DNA of 64,000 nucleotides from Pandoraea capi (lineage in GTDB: Bacteria; Pseudomonadota; Gammaproteobacteria; Burkholderiales; Burkholderiaceae), in assembly GCF_902459735.1 (NCBI RefSeq), contig NZ_CABPRV010000009.1, positions 124,001 to 188,000 on the forward strand. The letters are read 5' to 3'. The translations under genes were made by a program, and so were the position numbers. This document shows positions 35,155 to 45,488 of the stretch, piece by piece (the stretch's first letter is position 1; each line of letters starts with the position of its first letter). Under the pieces are notes generated by a model that worked only from the letters and a program-made list of their open reading frames with translations, ran no database searches and was not told where the DNA came from.

Positions 35155-35697
35155 TCAGAAGAACTTGACGGGCCGGCGCAGCCTGGCCGGTGTGTGACGC
35201 GCCACGCGTGCCGCCCCCGACTGTACGCGCGTACGCGTGGTGCTCGCCTGCTTGAACCAGATGGGCGTAGCGGCACGACGCACGCGCCAGTTGCGGCGCT
35301 TGGTCGACGCACGAATGCTCGACGTCACCACCGGTTCGGCGAGATAGCTGTCGGAATACCCGGTCGCGGCATCGGTGCCGCCACCGGCGATTTCGCCGGA
35401 GGACGTGCCGGTCGCGCTCGCCCAGGCGTCGTTAAGCGACGCCTCCTGCTCATGCAACTGCTTCTGAACGGTGTTTTGAGCGCTGCGGGCCGCGTCCTCG
35501 AACTGGGTGCGCATATTGCGCAGCTCGTCGAGTTCCATCTCGCGGCTCACTTCCGCCTTCACGTCGTTGATGTAGCGTTGCGCGCGCCCGAAGAGCGCGC
35601 CCGCCGTGCGAGCGACCTTGGGCAGACGCTCAGGACCGATCACGACCAGCGCAACCACGCCGATCAACATCAGTTTGGAAAGACCGAGATCGATCAT
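35155..35697 (-). CDS. tatB: Sec-independent protein translocase TatB
   Basis: 180 aa: one N-terminal membrane helix ending in the conserved hinge (LMLIGVVALVVIGPERLPKVART), an amphipathic helix (LFGRAQRYINDVKAEVSREM), a coiled-coil-like stretch (MRTQFEDAARSAQNTVQKQL) and a less conserved Arg/Ala-rich tail. TatB with TatC recognises twin-arginine signal peptides. It lies 12 bases after tatA. The basic C-terminal tail is variable in this family and not evidence of function. Confidence 0.95.
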   Translation of the reverse strand: MIDLGLSKLMLIGVVALVVIGPERLPKVARTAGALFGRAQRYINDVKAEVSREMELDELRNMRTQFEDAARSAQNTVQKQLHEQEASLNDAWASATGTSSGEIAGGGTDAATGYSDSYLAEPVVTSSIRASTKRRNWRVRRAATPIWFKQASTTRTRVQSGAARVARHTPARLRRPVKFF

Positions 35698-35709
35698 GTC
35701 GACGCCGGC

Positions 35710-35955
35710 TTAGCCTTGCTTGTGATTGCTCGCGTCCTTGGCCTGCACGTCGATGGTGGTCGAATCGCGCAGTTCCTTGGCAGCCGCCGGGTCTTCCTTG
35801 GCACCGGGGGCACCTTCGCCTTCCTTCATGCCGTCCTTGAAGCCCTTGACCGCTCCACCGAGGTCGCTGCCGATGTTACGCAGCTTCTTGGTGCCGAAAA
35901 CCATCATCACGATCACCAGCACGATCAGCCAGTGCCAAATACTCAACGAACCCAT
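35710..35955 (-). CDS. tatA: Sec-independent protein translocase TatA
   Basis: 81 aa from ATG 35955. GGAG lies 7 bases upstream; a GTG two codons earlier would leave the ribosome binding site too close. A short membrane helix ([20 protein letters not shown]) is followed by the [20 protein letters not shown] amphipathic helix and a charged, Ala/Glu-rich tail. TatA multimers form the transient translocation pore. First gene of tatABC, beginning about 300 bases downstream of hinT. Confidence 0.96.
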   Translation of the reverse strand: MGSLSIWHWLIVLVIVMMVFGTKKLRNIGSDLGGAVKGFKDGMKEGEGAPGAKEDPAAAKELRDSTTIDVQAKDASNHKQG

Positions 35956-36250
35956 GACCACTCTCCTTGCGTTTGCTGACCTCTGCCGCTTCGCGGCGAG
36001 GTTTTATCGAGCCCGACGGCCGGCGGCCTCATGGCCTGCCGCGCCGTGCGCTGTGTTTGCCCCGTGTTTCGCGACCACGTGCCCCATTGTGGCACATCAC
36101 ACGTCACGTCCAGCATCGTAACCGGGCACGGCGCCGGGTAGAAATAAATGTTTCGTGAAACCTTTCCCGATGCGGGAGCGTTGCACGTTCCCGGCATATA
36201 ACGCGGCAAGATGTCGCGTTATTCCCGGAAAACCCGTCTTTCCTACGCGC

Positions 36251-36625
36251 TTACATGCGCTTCCATGGCCGAGGCCCGGCCAGAATGTGCATGTGAAGAT
36301 GATAAACCTCCTGGCCGCCGCCGGGCCCGGTGTTCATCACGACGCGAAACCCGTTGCCCTCGATGTTCGACGCATCGCCGTCGAAGCGATACCCCTGCTC
36401 CGCCGCCAGCTTCGGCGCGAGCAGCATCATCTTGCCCAGCAGCGCCTGATCTTCCGGTTGGCAGTCTTGCAACGTGGCGATGTGCTTGCGCGGCACCATC
36501 AGCAAATGCAGGTCCGCCGCCGGATTGATGTCCTTGAACACCACGACATCGTCGTCGGCGTAGACCTGAGCGCTCGGGATCTGCCCGGCGACGATTTTGC
36601 AGAAGATACAGTTGTCATGCGTCAT
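36251..36625 (-). CDS. hinT: HIT-family purine nucleoside phosphoramidase (HinT-like)
   Basis: 124 aa with the histidine triad HLHMHI near the C-terminus, the N-terminal NCIFCKIVAGQIPSAQVY and the nucleotide-binding FKDINPAADLHLLMVPRKH. HinT proteins hydrolyse AMP-phosphoramidate-type bonds; the biological substrate in bacteria is uncertain. It lies between the DUF4870-like gene and tatA on the minus strand, the usual Burkholderiales arrangement hisE-(membrane protein)-hinT-tatABC. Length is normal. Confidence 0.95.
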   Translation of the reverse strand: MTHDNCIFCKIVAGQIPSAQVYADDDVVVFKDINPAADLHLLMVPRKHIATLQDCQPEDQALLGKMMLLAPKLAAEQGYRFDGDASNIEGNGFRVVMNTGPGGGQEVYHLHMHILAGPRPWKRM

Positions 36626-36685
36626 GCGTGTGTCGTCCTCTATGGCTCTTTGTACTTTGCGTGGGATCGAAGCGTCGCCCTGCCG

Positions 36686-37126
36686 TCAGACGCGCTTCAC
36701 ATACATGGGTTTACCGTCGTTCAGATAGAGCCAGCCCTTGACGATCCGGTACAGCGTCCAGATGAGCAACGCCCAGAGAATCGCAAAGCCGACAAGCACG
36801 AACGCCAGCGCGAAACCGATCACGCCCCAGACCACCGACCACCAGAAGGTGCGGATCTGCCAGGTGAAGTGGGAAGCGTAAAGCGTACCGACCGCGTCGT
36901 CGCGTTTGATGTAGTTGATGATGATGGCCACGATGGCCGTCACGCCGCCCGTGAGCCAGAACAAGGCATAGAGCGCGTAGAGCACGTGCGTGAGCTTGCG
37001 CATCGCACGCTCCTGCTCCTCGGTAGGCGCATTCACGATATTGGGCGGTTGAGCGGTATAGGAGGTATAGGGATGGTCCGGGCTGCCGGGGGAGCCGGAC
37101 GAGCCGGGGCTATGCGGATCGTTCAT
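36686..37126 (-). CDS. DUF4870-like membrane protein
   Basis: 146 aa: a Pro/Ser/Gly-rich N-terminus (HSPGSSGSPGSPDHPYTSY), then three to four hydrophobic segments (VLYALYALFWLTGGVTAIVA, FWWSVVWGVIGFALAFVLVG, AILWALLIWTLYRIVKGWL) with the polar loop DDAVGTLYASHFTWQIRTFWW typical of DUF4870 proteins. Function unknown. It follows hisE by about 100 bases that include a G+C-rich hairpin, and precedes hinT. Its position between hisE and hinT is conserved in related genomes as I recall, but this says nothing about its role. Confidence 0.85.
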   Translation of the reverse strand: MNDPHSPGSSGSPGSPDHPYTSYTAQPPNIVNAPTEEQERAMRKLTHVLYALYALFWLTGGVTAIVAIIINYIKRDDAVGTLYASHFTWQIRTFWWSVVWGVIGFALAFVLVGFAILWALLIWTLYRIVKGWLYLNDGKPMYVKRV

Positions 37127-37153
37127 GAAGCGCCTCCTACTGAGAGCCTGCGC

Positions 37154-37180
37154 GCCCCGACGTCACGAAACGGTCGGGGC
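37154..37180 (-). other. G+C-rich hairpin between hisE and the DUF4870-like gene
   Basis: Eight-bp stem GCCCCGAC/GTCGGGGC with an 11-base loop. No T-run follows on either strand, so it may stabilise or process mRNA rather than terminate it. Confidence 0.5.
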
Positions 37181-37224
37181 AGCAGTGTCGGACAGATGAA
37201 AATGTCGCCGGCAAAACCGCAGAA

Positions 37225-37581
37225 TCAGTCCGCGTGTTCGCCGCGCGTACCGCGTTGTGCTTTCTCGACAAGTCCCGACAATCCTTCGCGGCGCGCCAGC
37301 TCGGCGAGCACTTCGTTCGGACTCAGGTCGTGATGCGCGAGCAGTACCATGCAGTGGAACCACAGATCGGCAGTCTCGTTGACCAGCTTCTGACGCAGAT
37401 CGTCGGCCCCGCCAATGCGGATGTCCTTGGCCGCGAGCACGACTTCCGTGGCTTCTTCGCCGATCTTCTTGCAAATGGCGTCGTCGCCCTTGTGGAACAG
37501 ACGGGCAACGTACGACTTGTCCGGATCGCCGCCGCGGCGCGAGGCGATCACTTCGGCAACACGCTCGAGCGTATCGTTCAT
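37225..37581 (-). CDS. hisE: Phosphoribosyl-ATP pyrophosphatase
   Basis: 118 aa from ATG 37581. All-helical MazG-like fold with Mg-binding acidic residues in [15 protein letters not shown] and [19 protein letters not shown]. It hydrolyses PR-ATP to PR-AMP, step 2 of histidine synthesis. The longer open frame upstream is not used: the conserved start [15 protein letters not shown] begins only 5 bases after the hisI stop. HisE and HisI are separate proteins here, unlike the fused HisIE of enteric bacteria. Last his gene of the cluster. Confidence 0.96.
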   Translation of the reverse strand: MNDTLERVAEVIASRRGGDPDKSYVARLFHKGDDAICKKIGEEATEVVLAAKDIRIGGADDLRQKLVNETADLWFHCMVLLAHHDLSPNEVLAELARREGLSGLVEKAQRGTRGEHAD

Positions 37582-37586
37582 GGTGC

Positions 37587-37988
37587 TCACTTGTCGTAGA
37601 TCTTGCTGGGGTCCTTGAGCACCGGCTCGACGGTGGTCCACTGACCTTCCTCGACGTTGCCCTCGAACTTCTGGAAGAAGCAGGAATGACGGCCGGTATG
37701 GCACGCGATCCCGTCGTTCTGCGTCACCTTGAGCAGCACCACGTCTTCATCGCAATCGAGACGGATCTCGTGCACCTTCTGCACGTGGCCCGACTCTTCG
37801 CCCTTGTGCCACAGACGCTTGCGCGAGCGCGAGTAATAGACGGCTTCGCCAAGTTCCACCGTGCGCGCCAGCGCTTCCCGGTTCATCCAGGCGAACATCA
37901 ACACGTCGTTGCTGCCGACTTCCTGCGCGATCACGGGCACGAGGCCCTGCGCGTCCCAACTTACCTTGTTCAGCCAATCCTGGGTCAT
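37587..37988 (-). CDS. hisI: Phosphoribosyl-AMP cyclohydrolase
   Basis: 133 aa. Mg-binding [11 protein letters not shown] and zinc-binding [11 protein letters not shown] plus an upstream conserved [13 protein letters not shown] give the family signature. The enzyme opens the purine ring of PR-AMP, step 3 of histidine synthesis. It lies between hisF (17 bases upstream) and hisE (5 bases downstream), so the three are certainly co-transcribed. Length is typical of the stand-alone enzyme. Confidence 0.97.
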   Translation of the reverse strand: MTQDWLNKVSWDAQGLVPVIAQEVGSNDVLMFAWMNREALARTVELGEAVYYSRSRKRLWHKGEESGHVQKVHEIRLDCDEDVVLLKVTQNDGIACHTGRHSCFFQKFEGNVEEGQWTTVEPVLKDPSKIYDK

Positions 37989-38005
37989 GATGCGTCGATT
38001 TCCGT

Positions 38006-38779
38006 TCAGAGGCGTACCGAAATGCCCTTGTCGGCCATGAAGCGCTTCGCTTCGCCGACCGTGTGCTCACCATAGTGGAAGATGCTCGCTGCGAGCACGG
38101 CGTCCGCATGGCCTTCGGTCACACCGTTGGCCAGATCGGCCAGCGACCCCACGCCGCCCGAGGCGATCACGGGAATGCTCACGGCATCGGACACCGCACG
38201 CGTGAGCGCCAGATCGAAGCCGCTCTTGGTGCCGTCGCGATCCATGCTCGTGAGCAGGATCTCACCGGCGCCCAGCGCCTCGATCTGCTTCGCCCAGGCC
38301 ACGGCGTCGAGGCCTGTGTTCTTGCGCCCGCCGTGCGTGAAGACTTCCCAGCGCGGCGCTTCGCCGTCGGCTGAGACACGCTTGGCGTCGATCGCCACGA
38401 CAATGCATTGCGAGCCGTACTTGGCAGCCGCGTCGGCCACCAGTTGCGGGTTCGCTACCGCCGACGAGTTCATGCTGACCTTGTCGGCACCCGCGTTGAG
38501 CAGACGTCGCACGTCCGCCACTTCGCGCACGCCGCCGCCCACCGTCAGCGGGATGAAGACCTGCGCGGCCACCGCTTCGATGATCGGCAAGATGAGGTCG
38601 CGTCCGTCGGAGGTCGCGGTGATGTCGAGGAACGTCAGTTCGTCGGCGCCCTGCTCGTCGTAACGGCGAGCGATCTCGACAGGGTCGCCCGCGTCGCGAA
38701 GTTCGACGAAGTTGACGCCCTTGACCACGCGGCCGGCCGTCACGTCCAGACACGGGATGATGCGTTTAGCGAGAGCCAT
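38006..38779 (-). CDS. hisF: Imidazole glycerol phosphate synthase, cyclase subunit
   Basis: 257-aa (beta-alpha)8 barrel with the two catalytic aspartates in [18 protein letters not shown] and [12 protein letters not shown], and phosphate-binding loops [11 protein letters not shown] and [12 protein letters not shown]. With HisH it converts PRFAR plus ammonia to imidazole glycerol phosphate and AICAR. HisH and HisA lie immediately upstream. The internal duplication characteristic of HisF/HisA half-barrels can be seen in the repeated GG loops. Confidence 0.97.
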   Translation of the reverse strand: MALAKRIIPCLDVTAGRVVKGVNFVELRDAGDPVEIARRYDEQGADELTFLDITATSDGRDLILPIIEAVAAQVFIPLTVGGGVREVADVRRLLNAGADKVSMNSSAVANPQLVADAAAKYGSQCIVVAIDAKRVSADGEAPRWEVFTHGGRKNTGLDAVAWAKQIEALGAGEILLTSMDRDGTKSGFDLALTRAVSDAVSIPVIASGGVGSLADLANGVTEGHADAVLAASIFHYGEHTVGEAKRFMADKGISVRL

Positions 38780-38817
38780 GATGTTGGCAAGCGAGACGGC
38801 GCTAGCCGTCGTCCCGC

Positions 38818-39567
38818 TTATGCCGCTCCTTCGGAAAGCTCGTCCGCACGCGTTTGCGCCGACGAGAAATTCAGGTCGCCCGAGTAGATAGCACGGCCGC
38901 AGATGACGCCTTCGACGCCTTCACTTTCGACCTTGCACAGGGCATCGATATCGCCCAGATTCGACAGGCCGCCGCTGGCGATCACCGGCACCGTCACGGC
39001 CTGCGCGAGGCGCACGGTCGCGTCGATGTTGATGCCCTGGAGCATGCCGTCGCGGCCAATGTCGGTGTAGATGATCGACTCGACGCCGTAATCCTCGAAC
39101 TTGCGCGCCAGATCCACGACTTCGTGGCCGGTGAGCTTGCTCCAGCCGTCGGTGGCGACCTTGCCGTCCTTGGCGTCGAGGCCGACGATGATGTGGCCGC
39201 CGAACGCGCTGCACGCATCGCGCAGGAAGCCCGGGTTCTTCACCGCCGCCGTACCGATGATGACGTACGACAGACCGTCGTCGAGGTAGCGCTCGATGGT
39301 ACCCAGGTCACGAATGCCGCCGCCCAGTTGCACTGGGATGTCGGCGCCCACTTCCTGAATGATGGCGCGGATGGCCGCTTCGTTACGCGGCTTGCCAGCA
39401 AATGCGCCGTTCAAGTCCACCAGATGGAGACGGCGCGCGCCCTGATCGACCCAATGTCGGGCCATGGCGGCGGGGTCCTCCGAGAATACGGTGGCTTGAT
39501 CCATGTCGCCTTGTTTGAGGCGAACACATTGACCGTCTTTAAGGTCGATGGCCGGGATGAGCAGCAT
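38818..39567 (-). CDS. hisA: ProFAR isomerase
   Basis: 249 aa from ATG 39567; the reading two codons further would start at TTG. Half-barrel repeats carry the catalytic Asp in [20 protein letters not shown] and [17 protein letters not shown], with phosphate loops [10 protein letters not shown] and [11 protein letters not shown]. It isomerises ProFAR to PRFAR, the substrate of HisFH, and is homologous to HisF. It is separated from hisH by about 190 non-coding bases, the largest internal gap in this his cluster. Confidence 0.97.
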   Translation of the reverse strand: MLLIPAIDLKDGQCVRLKQGDMDQATVFSEDPAAMARHWVDQGARRLHLVDLNGAFAGKPRNEAAIRAIIQEVGADIPVQLGGGIRDLGTIERYLDDGLSYVIIGTAAVKNPGFLRDACSAFGGHIIVGLDAKDGKVATDGWSKLTGHEVVDLARKFEDYGVESIIYTDIGRDGMLQGINIDATVRLAQAVTVPVIASGGLSNLGDIDALCKVESEGVEGVICGRAIYSGDLNFSSAQTRADELSEGAA

Positions 39568-39758
39568 AGGCAATCGTGAAACGTCGCTAGTGGGAAGTAA
39601 AAGGGATTCGCGAAGTACGCGGACAACACAAAACCGACCCCGGTCTTGCCGGACAACGGCGCATCGGGATCGGGTTCATCAACATGACACAGTATAAGCC
39701 GTGATGGAGAGCACGCTCTGGGAGGAAACCGGGAGCCACCATACCGCACGGGATTTCA

Positions 39759-40400
39759 TCAGGGCTTCCACTGCGCAAAATTGCGATAAAGCGCAAGGCC
39801 GGCCTGGGCGCTCTTTTCCGGGTGAAACTGAGTGGCGAAGATATTATCTTGGGCCACAGCACAGGTAAAGGGCACTCCGTAGACCGTCTCGCCGGCCGTC
39901 AGTTCGGGCTTGGCGGGCACAACGTAGTAGCTGTGCACGAAGTAGAAGTAGCTGTCGTCGGGCACGCCGGCCCAGATCGGGTGACCGCCCTGCGTCTGGC
40001 GCACACGGTTCCAGCCCATCTGCGGCACCTTGAAGCGCGAGCCGTCGTCCTGCACCTGGCCCTCGAGGTCGAAACGCACCACGCGCCCCGGCAGCAGGCC
40101 GAGCGCGGGCGTGTTGCCCTCGTCCGACATGTCGAACAGCATCTGCTCGCCCACGCACACGCCGAACATCGGCTTGGTGGCAGCAGCCTCGACAACCGCC
40201 TCGCGCAGCCCCGATTCGTTCAGGCAGCCCATGCAGTCGCGCATCGCGCCCTGACCCGGCAGCACCACGCGGTCGGCGGCGCGAATCTCGGCGGCGTCGC
40301 TGCTGATGCTCACGTCGGCCTCGGGGGCTGCGGCCCGCAGCGCCTGATAGACCGAGCGCAGGTTGCCCATTCCGTAGTCGACAATCGCAATCTTATTCAT
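39759..40400 (-). CDS. hisH: Imidazole glycerol phosphate synthase, glutaminase subunit
   Basis: 213-aa class I glutamine amidotransferase. Nucleophile Cys lies in [12 protein letters not shown], where the usual residue after Cys-x-Gly is part of the oxyanion loop, and the His-Glu pair is in [10 protein letters not shown]. It supplies ammonia to HisF. The conserved start [17 protein letters not shown] at 40400 overlaps the stop of marC as ATGA, so it is translationally coupled to an unrelated membrane protein gene. Confidence 0.97.
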   Translation of the reverse strand: MNKIAIVDYGMGNLRSVYQALRAAAPEADVSISSDAAEIRAADRVVLPGQGAMRDCMGCLNESGLREAVVEAAATKPMFGVCVGEQMLFDMSDEGNTPALGLLPGRVVRFDLEGQVQDDGSRFKVPQMGWNRVRQTQGGHPIWAGVPDDSYFYFVHSYYVVPAKPELTAGETVYGVPFTCAVAQDNIFATQFHPEKSAQAGLALYRNFAQWKP

Positions 40401-41023
40401 CTCAAACCCGGCAGCAGTATTTTCAAACCATCGATAATGAATTCCACGGCCAGCGCCGAGAGGATCAACCCCATCAGACGCGTGCCGATGTTGATGCCCG
40501 TGCGCCCGAGCCAGCCTTCGATCCGGCTCGCACTGCGCAACGCCACCCAGCACACCGCCCCGACACCCACGCCGATCGCCATGAGCGCCAGAATCTGCGC
40601 CCAGCCGTGCGCGCGTCCCGAGTAGATGATCACGGTACTGATCGTGCCCGGACCGGTCAGCAGCGGGATCGCGAGCGGCACCACGGCGATGTTCGGCCGC
40701 TCCTCCGCTTCATGACGCTCTTCCGCCGTCGCCCGGGTGTTGCCCGTCTGCGCGTTGATCATGTTCACCGCCATGAGCAACATGATGACCCCGCCGCCGA
40801 CTTCCAGCGACGCAATCGAGATGCCGAAGAAGCGGATGATCGTCTCACCGAACAGGCCCGACCCCGCGACCACAAGCGCCACGGCAATCGCCGCGACCTT
40901 AATCGTATGGCGCTTCTCTTCGCGCGTCTGCGCGGATGTCAGGCTGATGAACAGCGGGATCGCCCCAAGCGGGTTGATCAGCGCCAGCAGCGAGATGAAG
41001 AACTTGAAGGCGTCGAGCGTCAT
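40397..41023 (-). CDS. MarC-family integral membrane protein
   Basis: 208 aa with six hydrophobic segments and the family core [20 protein letters not shown] and [20 protein letters not shown]. The family (UPF0056) was once linked to multiple antibiotic resistance but its substrate is not established. ATG 41023 begins the conserved block. It sits inside the histidine cluster between hisB and hisH and overlaps hisH by four bases (ATGA). Its length and family features are normal, so it is an intact insert rather than a relic. Confidence 0.93.
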   Translation of the reverse strand: MTLDAFKFFISLLALINPLGAIPLFISLTSAQTREEKRHTIKVAAIAVALVVAGSGLFGETIIRFFGISIASLEVGGGVIMLLMAVNMINAQTGNTRATAEERHEAEERPNIAVVPLAIPLLTGPGTISTVIIYSGRAHGWAQILALMAIGVGVGAVCWVALRSASRIEGWLGRTGINIGTRLMGLILSALAVEFIIDGLKILLPGLR

Positions 41024-41184
41024 AGGAGGCCACCGGACGATCCGGAGCGCATGGGGCACGATCCCCGGCGTCCGGCCGGTCGATGAATCTTCGCAGGGGC
41101 GCCGGACTTTCGTCCGGCGGGCTATCCGGCGCGTGACGCCGTTCAGGCTGGCATCACGAACCGCTCACAGACCTTTCGCAACCT

Positions 41185-41772
41185 TCAGAGGCTACCCTTC
41201 GTGGACGGCACGACACCCGCCGCACGCGGATCGATCTCGACCGCCATGCGCAATGCGCGACCGAACGCCTTGAACACCGTTTCGCACTGGTGATGGGCGT
41301 TGATGCCGCGCAGGTTGTCGATATGGAGCGTGACGCCCGCGTGATTCACGAAGCCGCGGAAAAATTCGATGAGCAGGTCGACGTCGAAGTTGCCCACGCG
41401 AGCACGCGTGAAAGGCACATGGAATTCGAGGCCCGGACGACCCGAGAAGTCGATCACCACGCGCGAGAGCGCTTCGTCGAGCGGCACGTAGCTATGGCCG
41501 TAGCGCACGATACCTTTCTTGTCGCCGATGGCCTTGGCAACCGCCATGCCCAGCGTGATACCGACGTCTTCCACCGTATGGTGGTCGTCGATGTAGGTAT
41601 CGCCCTTGGCCTCGATATCCATATCGATGAGGCCGTGGCGCGCGATCTGGTCGAGCATGTGGTCCAGAAACGGCACGCCGGTATCGAGGGTCTTACGGCC
41701 GGTGCCGTCCAGGTCGATCTTGACGCGTATTTGCGTTTCGCTGGTATCGCGAACGACTTCCGCAATGCGCAT
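41185..41772 (-). CDS. hisB: Imidazoleglycerol-phosphate dehydratase
   Basis: 195 aa, the dehydratase only. The two manganese-site His/Glu clusters are visible: [10 protein letters not shown] and [11 protein letters not shown] with [19 protein letters not shown]. The N-terminal histidinol-phosphatase domain of enteric HisB is absent, so the phosphatase must be encoded elsewhere. It dehydrates imidazole glycerol phosphate to imidazole acetol phosphate. It follows hisC by about 28 bases and is separated from marC by about 160. Confidence 0.97.
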   Translation of the reverse strand: MRIAEVVRDTSETQIRVKIDLDGTGRKTLDTGVPFLDHMLDQIARHGLIDMDIEAKGDTYIDDHHTVEDVGITLGMAVAKAIGDKKGIVRYGHSYVPLDEALSRVVIDFSGRPGLEFHVPFTRARVGNFDVDLLIEFFRGFVNHAGVTLHIDNLRGINAHHQCETVFKAFGRALRMAVEIDPRAAGVVPSTKGSL

Positions 41773-41799
41773 GATGGTGAGTTCTCGTCGTATAGCTTG

Positions 41800-42864
41800 T
41801 TAGAGCGATGCCGCCAGGGCGTTGACCATGGCTGCATTCTCCGTGGGGGTACCGACCGTCAATCTGAGGCAATTGGCCAGCAATACGTGCATTTTACCCA
41901 CGTTTTTGATCAACACCTTGTGCGCGAGCAGGCCAGCGTGGGTTTTGTCGGCTTCCGGCACACGCACCAGCAGGAAATTGGCGTCGCTGGGGAACACCGT
42001 CACCCCGGGCAGCGCCGCCACGGCAGCCGCCAGCCGCGCGCGCTCAGCGCGCAATTCGGCCGCCTGGGCGTCGAGCACGTCGAGATGATCGAGCATGAAT
42101 TCGGCGCATGCCTGCGTCAACACGTTGACGTTATAGGGCGGACGCACCTTGTCGAGCTGGTCCAGCCACTCGCTGCTGCCCGCGACATAACCCAGACGAA
42201 TGCCCGCCAGGCCGAGCTTCGAGACGGTGCGCATGACCAGCAGGTTCGGGAATTCCATCACGCGCGGCATCCACGTCTTGCCGGCAAACGGCTGGTAGGC
42301 CTCGTCGATCACCACGAGCCCATTGCCGGCGGCGCGCACCAGCGTCTCAATATCCGCGTCGGCGAACAGGTTGCCCGTCGGGTTGTTCGGATACGCCAGA
42401 TACACCACCGCGCCCGGGTGCGCCGCGATCGCACCCAGCATCGCCGACATATCGAGCGAAAAATCGGGACGCAGCGGCACGCCGACGAACTCGATGCCCG
42501 CAAAGCGCGACGACATCTCGTACATCACGAACCCCGGCATCGGCGCGATGACCGCCGCGCCCGGACGCGCCGTCGCCATGGCGATCATGCTGATGATTTC
42601 GTCCGAGCCATTGCCCAGCAGCAGCTTCGCCCCGGCCGGCACGCGCATCGTGCGGGCGAGCTTCTCCAGCAGCGCTTGCGGACGCGGCGCCGGGTAGCGG
42701 TTGAGCGCCACGTCGGCCAGCCGCTGCCCCAGCGCGGTGCGCAGCGCATCGGGCAGGCCGTAGGGATTCTCCATGGCGTCGAGCTTGAGGAAGCCGCTGG
42801 CATCGGGCACGGGGTACGTGCTCATGGCGAGCACATCGGGGCGGATCACTTGGCTGACGGACAT
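41800..42864 (-). CDS. hisC: Histidinol-phosphate aminotransferase
   Basis: 354-aa fold-type I PLP enzyme. The Schiff-base lysine is in [17 protein letters not shown], the PLP-binding Asp in [12 protein letters not shown], and the substrate-contacting [12 protein letters not shown] and [10 protein letters not shown] are present. It transaminates imidazole acetol phosphate to histidinol phosphate. A second ATG thirteen codons in is an alternative start. Downstream of a secreted protein gene and upstream of hisB. Confidence 0.96.
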   Translation of the reverse strand: MSVSQVIRPDVLAMSTYPVPDASGFLKLDAMENPYGLPDALRTALGQRLADVALNRYPAPRPQALLEKLARTMRVPAGAKLLLGNGSDEIISMIAMATARPGAAVIAPMPGFVMYEMSSRFAGIEFVGVPLRPDFSLDMSAMLGAIAAHPGAVVYLAYPNNPTGNLFADADIETLVRAAGNGLVVIDEAYQPFAGKTWMPRVMEFPNLLVMRTVSKLGLAGIRLGYVAGSSEWLDQLDKVRPPYNVNVLTQACAEFMLDHLDVLDAQAAELRAERARLAAAVAALPGVTVFPSDANFLLVRVPEADKTHAGLLAHKVLIKNVGKMHVLLANCLRLTVGTPTENAAMVNALAASL

Positions 42865-42905
42865 GGCGATGAGTGTGAGGGAATGACGTTGGCCGAAGAT
42901 GAGTG

Positions 42906-43361
42906 TCAGTTGAACGCGAACGTGAGCAACCCGGCGTCCGCACCGTCGATCTTGACGGTACAGCGTCGACCGGTCTCAACGCTGCCGAGCGCATCGGTAA
43001 TACGCTGCACGCGCACGCCCGTCTGCCACGACAACGCCTGCGCCACGGCCGGGCTCACCCGGGTCCGAGACTCCTCGGCTTCGCAACGCATGGCGACGAG
43101 CCGGTTGCCCACACGGCCGAACACGCCGTGCGCGACCTCGTCGTCGGTGCCGCGCAGCGCGGTCTTGCCGTCCAGCCGCAGCACGTAGACGTCGTTATCG
43201 AACGCCTGACGTCGCACGCACACCGTCATCTTCTCGACGGAAGCGCCTTCGAACGTAGCGTGCTGACAGTAATTACCGGCCGCATGCGCGGCCGTGCTGG
43301 CAGCCAGGCCGAAGCCGAACAGGCCAACGATGGACACGACAGCGCGCAGCACAGCCCGCAT
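42906..43361 (-). CDS. Secreted protein of unknown function within the his cluster
   Basis: 151 aa from ATG 43361, with a signal peptide ([20 protein letters not shown]). The mature protein has four cysteines (NYCQH, TVCVRR, AMRCEAE, RRCTVK), suggesting two disulfides, and a hydrophobic beta-rich C-terminus ([12 protein letters not shown]). An alternative ATG at 43478, 1 base after the hisD stop, would add 39 residues ahead of the signal and give tighter coupling. I do not recognise the family. Neither start has a strong ribosome binding site. It lies between hisD and hisC on the same strand. Confidence 0.75.
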   Translation of the reverse strand: MRAVLRAVVSIVGLFGFGLAASTAAHAAGNYCQHATFEGASVEKMTVCVRRQAFDNDVYVLRLDGKTALRGTDDEVAHGVFGRVGNRLVAMRCEAEESRTRVSPAVAQALSWQTGVRVQRITDALGSVETGRRCTVKIDGADAGLLTFAFN

Positions 43362-43479
43362 CAAGCGGGCTGGCAGCGGCAGCAACAACAGGGAAAGGGA
43401 GGCGTTTGCGCGGGTCCGACGCCGGGCCGTGGCCGGCGTCGTTTGACAATACGCGGGCCGCAGGGCGTCGTCGCGCATG

Positions 43480-44802
43480 TCAGGACTCGTGGTGCAGACG
43501 GTATTCGGCGCTGCGCGCGTGCGCTTGCAGGCCTTCGCCGTACGCCAGTTCGGCCGCGATCTCGCCGAGCATGCGGGCACCGCCCTCGCTCACTTCGATG
43601 AGGCTCGAACGCTTGATGAAGTCGTACACACCCAGCGGCGACGAGAAACGCGCAGTGCGCGACGTCGGCAGCACGTGGTTCGGACCGGCACAGTAGTCGC
43701 CCAGGCTTTCGCTCGTGAACTTGCCGAGGAAGATCGCACCGGCGTGGCGGATCTTGTCGCCCCACTGCTGAGGCGTCTCGGCGGAGATTTCGAGGTGCTC
43801 GGGCGCGATCACGTTGGCGATCTCGCAGGCTTCCGCCATATCGCGCACCTTCACGAGCGCGCCACGGCCTTGCAGCGATGCGGCGATCACGTCGCGACGC
43901 GGCATGTCGTCGATCTGACGCTCCAGCGAGGCGTACACGCGGGCGATGTACTCGGCATCGGGGCACAGCAGGATCGACTGCGCGAGTTCGTCGTGCTCGG
44001 CTTGCGAGAACAGGTCCATCGCGACCCAGTCGGGGTCCGTCGAGCCGTCGCAGATCACGAGAATTTCCGACGGACCGGCGATCATGTCGATACCGACGGT
44101 ACCGAACACACGACGCTTGGCCGCGGCCACGAAGGCATTGCCCGGGCCGACGATCTTGTCCACCGCCGGCACCGTCTCGGTGCCGTACGCCAGCGCGCCG
44201 ACCGCCTGCGCGCCACCAATGGTGAACACGCGGTCCACCCCGGCGATGTGCGCCGCGGCGAGCACCAGCGGGTTCTGCACGCCATCCGGCGTGGGCACGA
44301 CCATGACGATTTCCTTGACGCCCGCCACGCGCGCCGGAATGGCGTTCATCAGCACGGAAGACGGGTACGCTGCCTTGCCGCCCGGCACGTAGATGCCCAC
44401 GCGATCGAGCGGCGTGACCTTCTGGCCCAGCACCGTGCCGTCGGACTCGGTGTACTGCCAGCTATGGCTGCCGCATTCGATGCGCTGCTTCTCGTGATAG
44501 GCACGCACGCGCGCGGCCGCAGCTTCGAGGGCTGCCCGACGCTTCGGCTCAAGGCTCTCGAGCGCGGCGGCCAGCACGTCGGCCGGCAGTTCCAGCGCCG
44601 CCATGTCGGGCGCGCTCAGACGGTCGAACTTGTTGGTGTATTCGATGACGGCCGCGTCACCGCGGGTCTTCACATCGGCGAGGATTTCAGCGGCCGCACG
44701 GTCGATGGCGGCGTCTTCGCTCGCCTCGAACGCGAGCACGTCGCGCAACTGCTTCGCGAAGCCTTCGGCGGTCGAATCGAGTTTGCGAATGTCGAGTTTC
44801 AT
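43480..44802 (-). CDS. hisD: Histidinol dehydrogenase
   Basis: 440-aa bifunctional NAD-dependent enzyme oxidising L-histidinol to histidine in two steps. The zinc-site motif [12 protein letters not shown] and the catalytic Glu-His of [11 protein letters not shown] are present, with the NAD-binding [15 protein letters not shown] and a terminal YRLHHES. ATG 44802 begins the conserved MKLDIRKLD; frames run on upstream but cover hisG. Its start overlaps the hisG stop (ATGA). Final step of the pathway, second gene of the his cluster. Confidence 0.97.
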   Translation of the reverse strand: MKLDIRKLDSTAEGFAKQLRDVLAFEASEDAAIDRAAAEILADVKTRGDAAVIEYTNKFDRLSAPDMAALELPADVLAAALESLEPKRRAALEAAAARVRAYHEKQRIECGSHSWQYTESDGTVLGQKVTPLDRVGIYVPGGKAAYPSSVLMNAIPARVAGVKEIVMVVPTPDGVQNPLVLAAAHIAGVDRVFTIGGAQAVGALAYGTETVPAVDKIVGPGNAFVAAAKRRVFGTVGIDMIAGPSEILVICDGSTDPDWVAMDLFSQAEHDELAQSILLCPDAEYIARVYASLERQIDDMPRRDVIAASLQGRGALVKVRDMAEACEIANVIAPEHLEISAETPQQWGDKIRHAGAIFLGKFTSESLGDYCAGPNHVLPTSRTARFSSPLGVYDFIKRSSLIEVSEGGARMLGEIAAELAYGEGLQAHARSAEYRLHHES

Positions 44803-45488
44803 ACTGTTTGCCGGGACGCCTGCTCGAAGGCATCCAGAATAGGCTGCAACGACTCGCGCTTCAACTTGAGCGCAGCCTGATTGATCACGAGGCGGGACGA
44901 GATGTCCATGATCTCCTCCACTTCCACCAGATTGTTGGCCCGCAGCGTGCCGCCGGTGCTCACCAGATCGACGATCGCGTCGGCCAGCCCCACGAGCGGG
45001 CCCAGCTCCATCGAGCCATACAGCTTGATCAGGTCGACGTGCACGCCCTTGGCGGCGAAGTGCTCGCGCGCCACATGCACGTACTTGGTCGCCACCCGCA
45101 GGCGCGCGCCCTGACGTACCGCGTTGGCATAATCGAAGCCGTTCGGTACAGCCACAGACATGCGGCAACGCGCAATGTTCAAATCGATCGGCTGATACAG
45201 ACCGCCGCCGCCGTGCTCGATGAGCACGTCCTTGCCCGCCACGCCGAAGTCGGCCGCGCCGTACTGCACGTACGTCGGCACGTCCGTCGCCCGTACGATG
45301 ATGACGCGCAGGTTCGGATCGGTCGTCGGCAGAATCAGCTTGCGCGAGGTCTCCGGGTCTTCCGTGACTTCGATGCCGGCGGCTGCCAGCAACGGCAGCG
45401 TCTCCGTAAAGATACGCCCTTTCGAGAGCGCCAGCGTCAACGGTTGGGCTAGCGGCTTGGCCGACGTAGCCGACTTGGCGGAACTCAT
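44799..45488 (-). CDS. hisG: ATP phosphoribosyltransferase, short form
   Basis: 229 aa. GGGAGAG precedes ATG 45488. It has the PRPP-binding and catalytic core [18 protein letters not shown] and [15 protein letters not shown], and [19 protein letters not shown], but lacks the C-terminal ACT-like regulatory domain of long HisG. Short HisG needs a HisZ partner for activity and histidine feedback; hisZ is not in this window. It catalyses the first committed step of the pathway. It overlaps both murA (upstream) and hisD (downstream) by four bases. Confidence 0.97.
   Translation of the reverse strand: MSSAKSATSAKPLAQPLTLALSKGRIFTETLPLLAAAGIEVTEDPETSRKLILPTTDPNLRVIIVRATDVPTYVQYGAADFGVAGKDVLIEHGGGGLYQPIDLNIARCRMSVAVPNGFDYANAVRQGARLRVATKYVHVAREHFAAKGVHVDLIKLYGSMELGPLVGLADAIVDLVSTGGTLRANNLVEVEEIMDISSRLVINQAALKLKRESLQPILDAFEQASRQTV

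Noticed and set aside
34102-35979. Long plus-strand open frame across the tat genes
   Set aside because: Antisense to tatC, tatB and tatA, and it begins inside the heptamer repeat.
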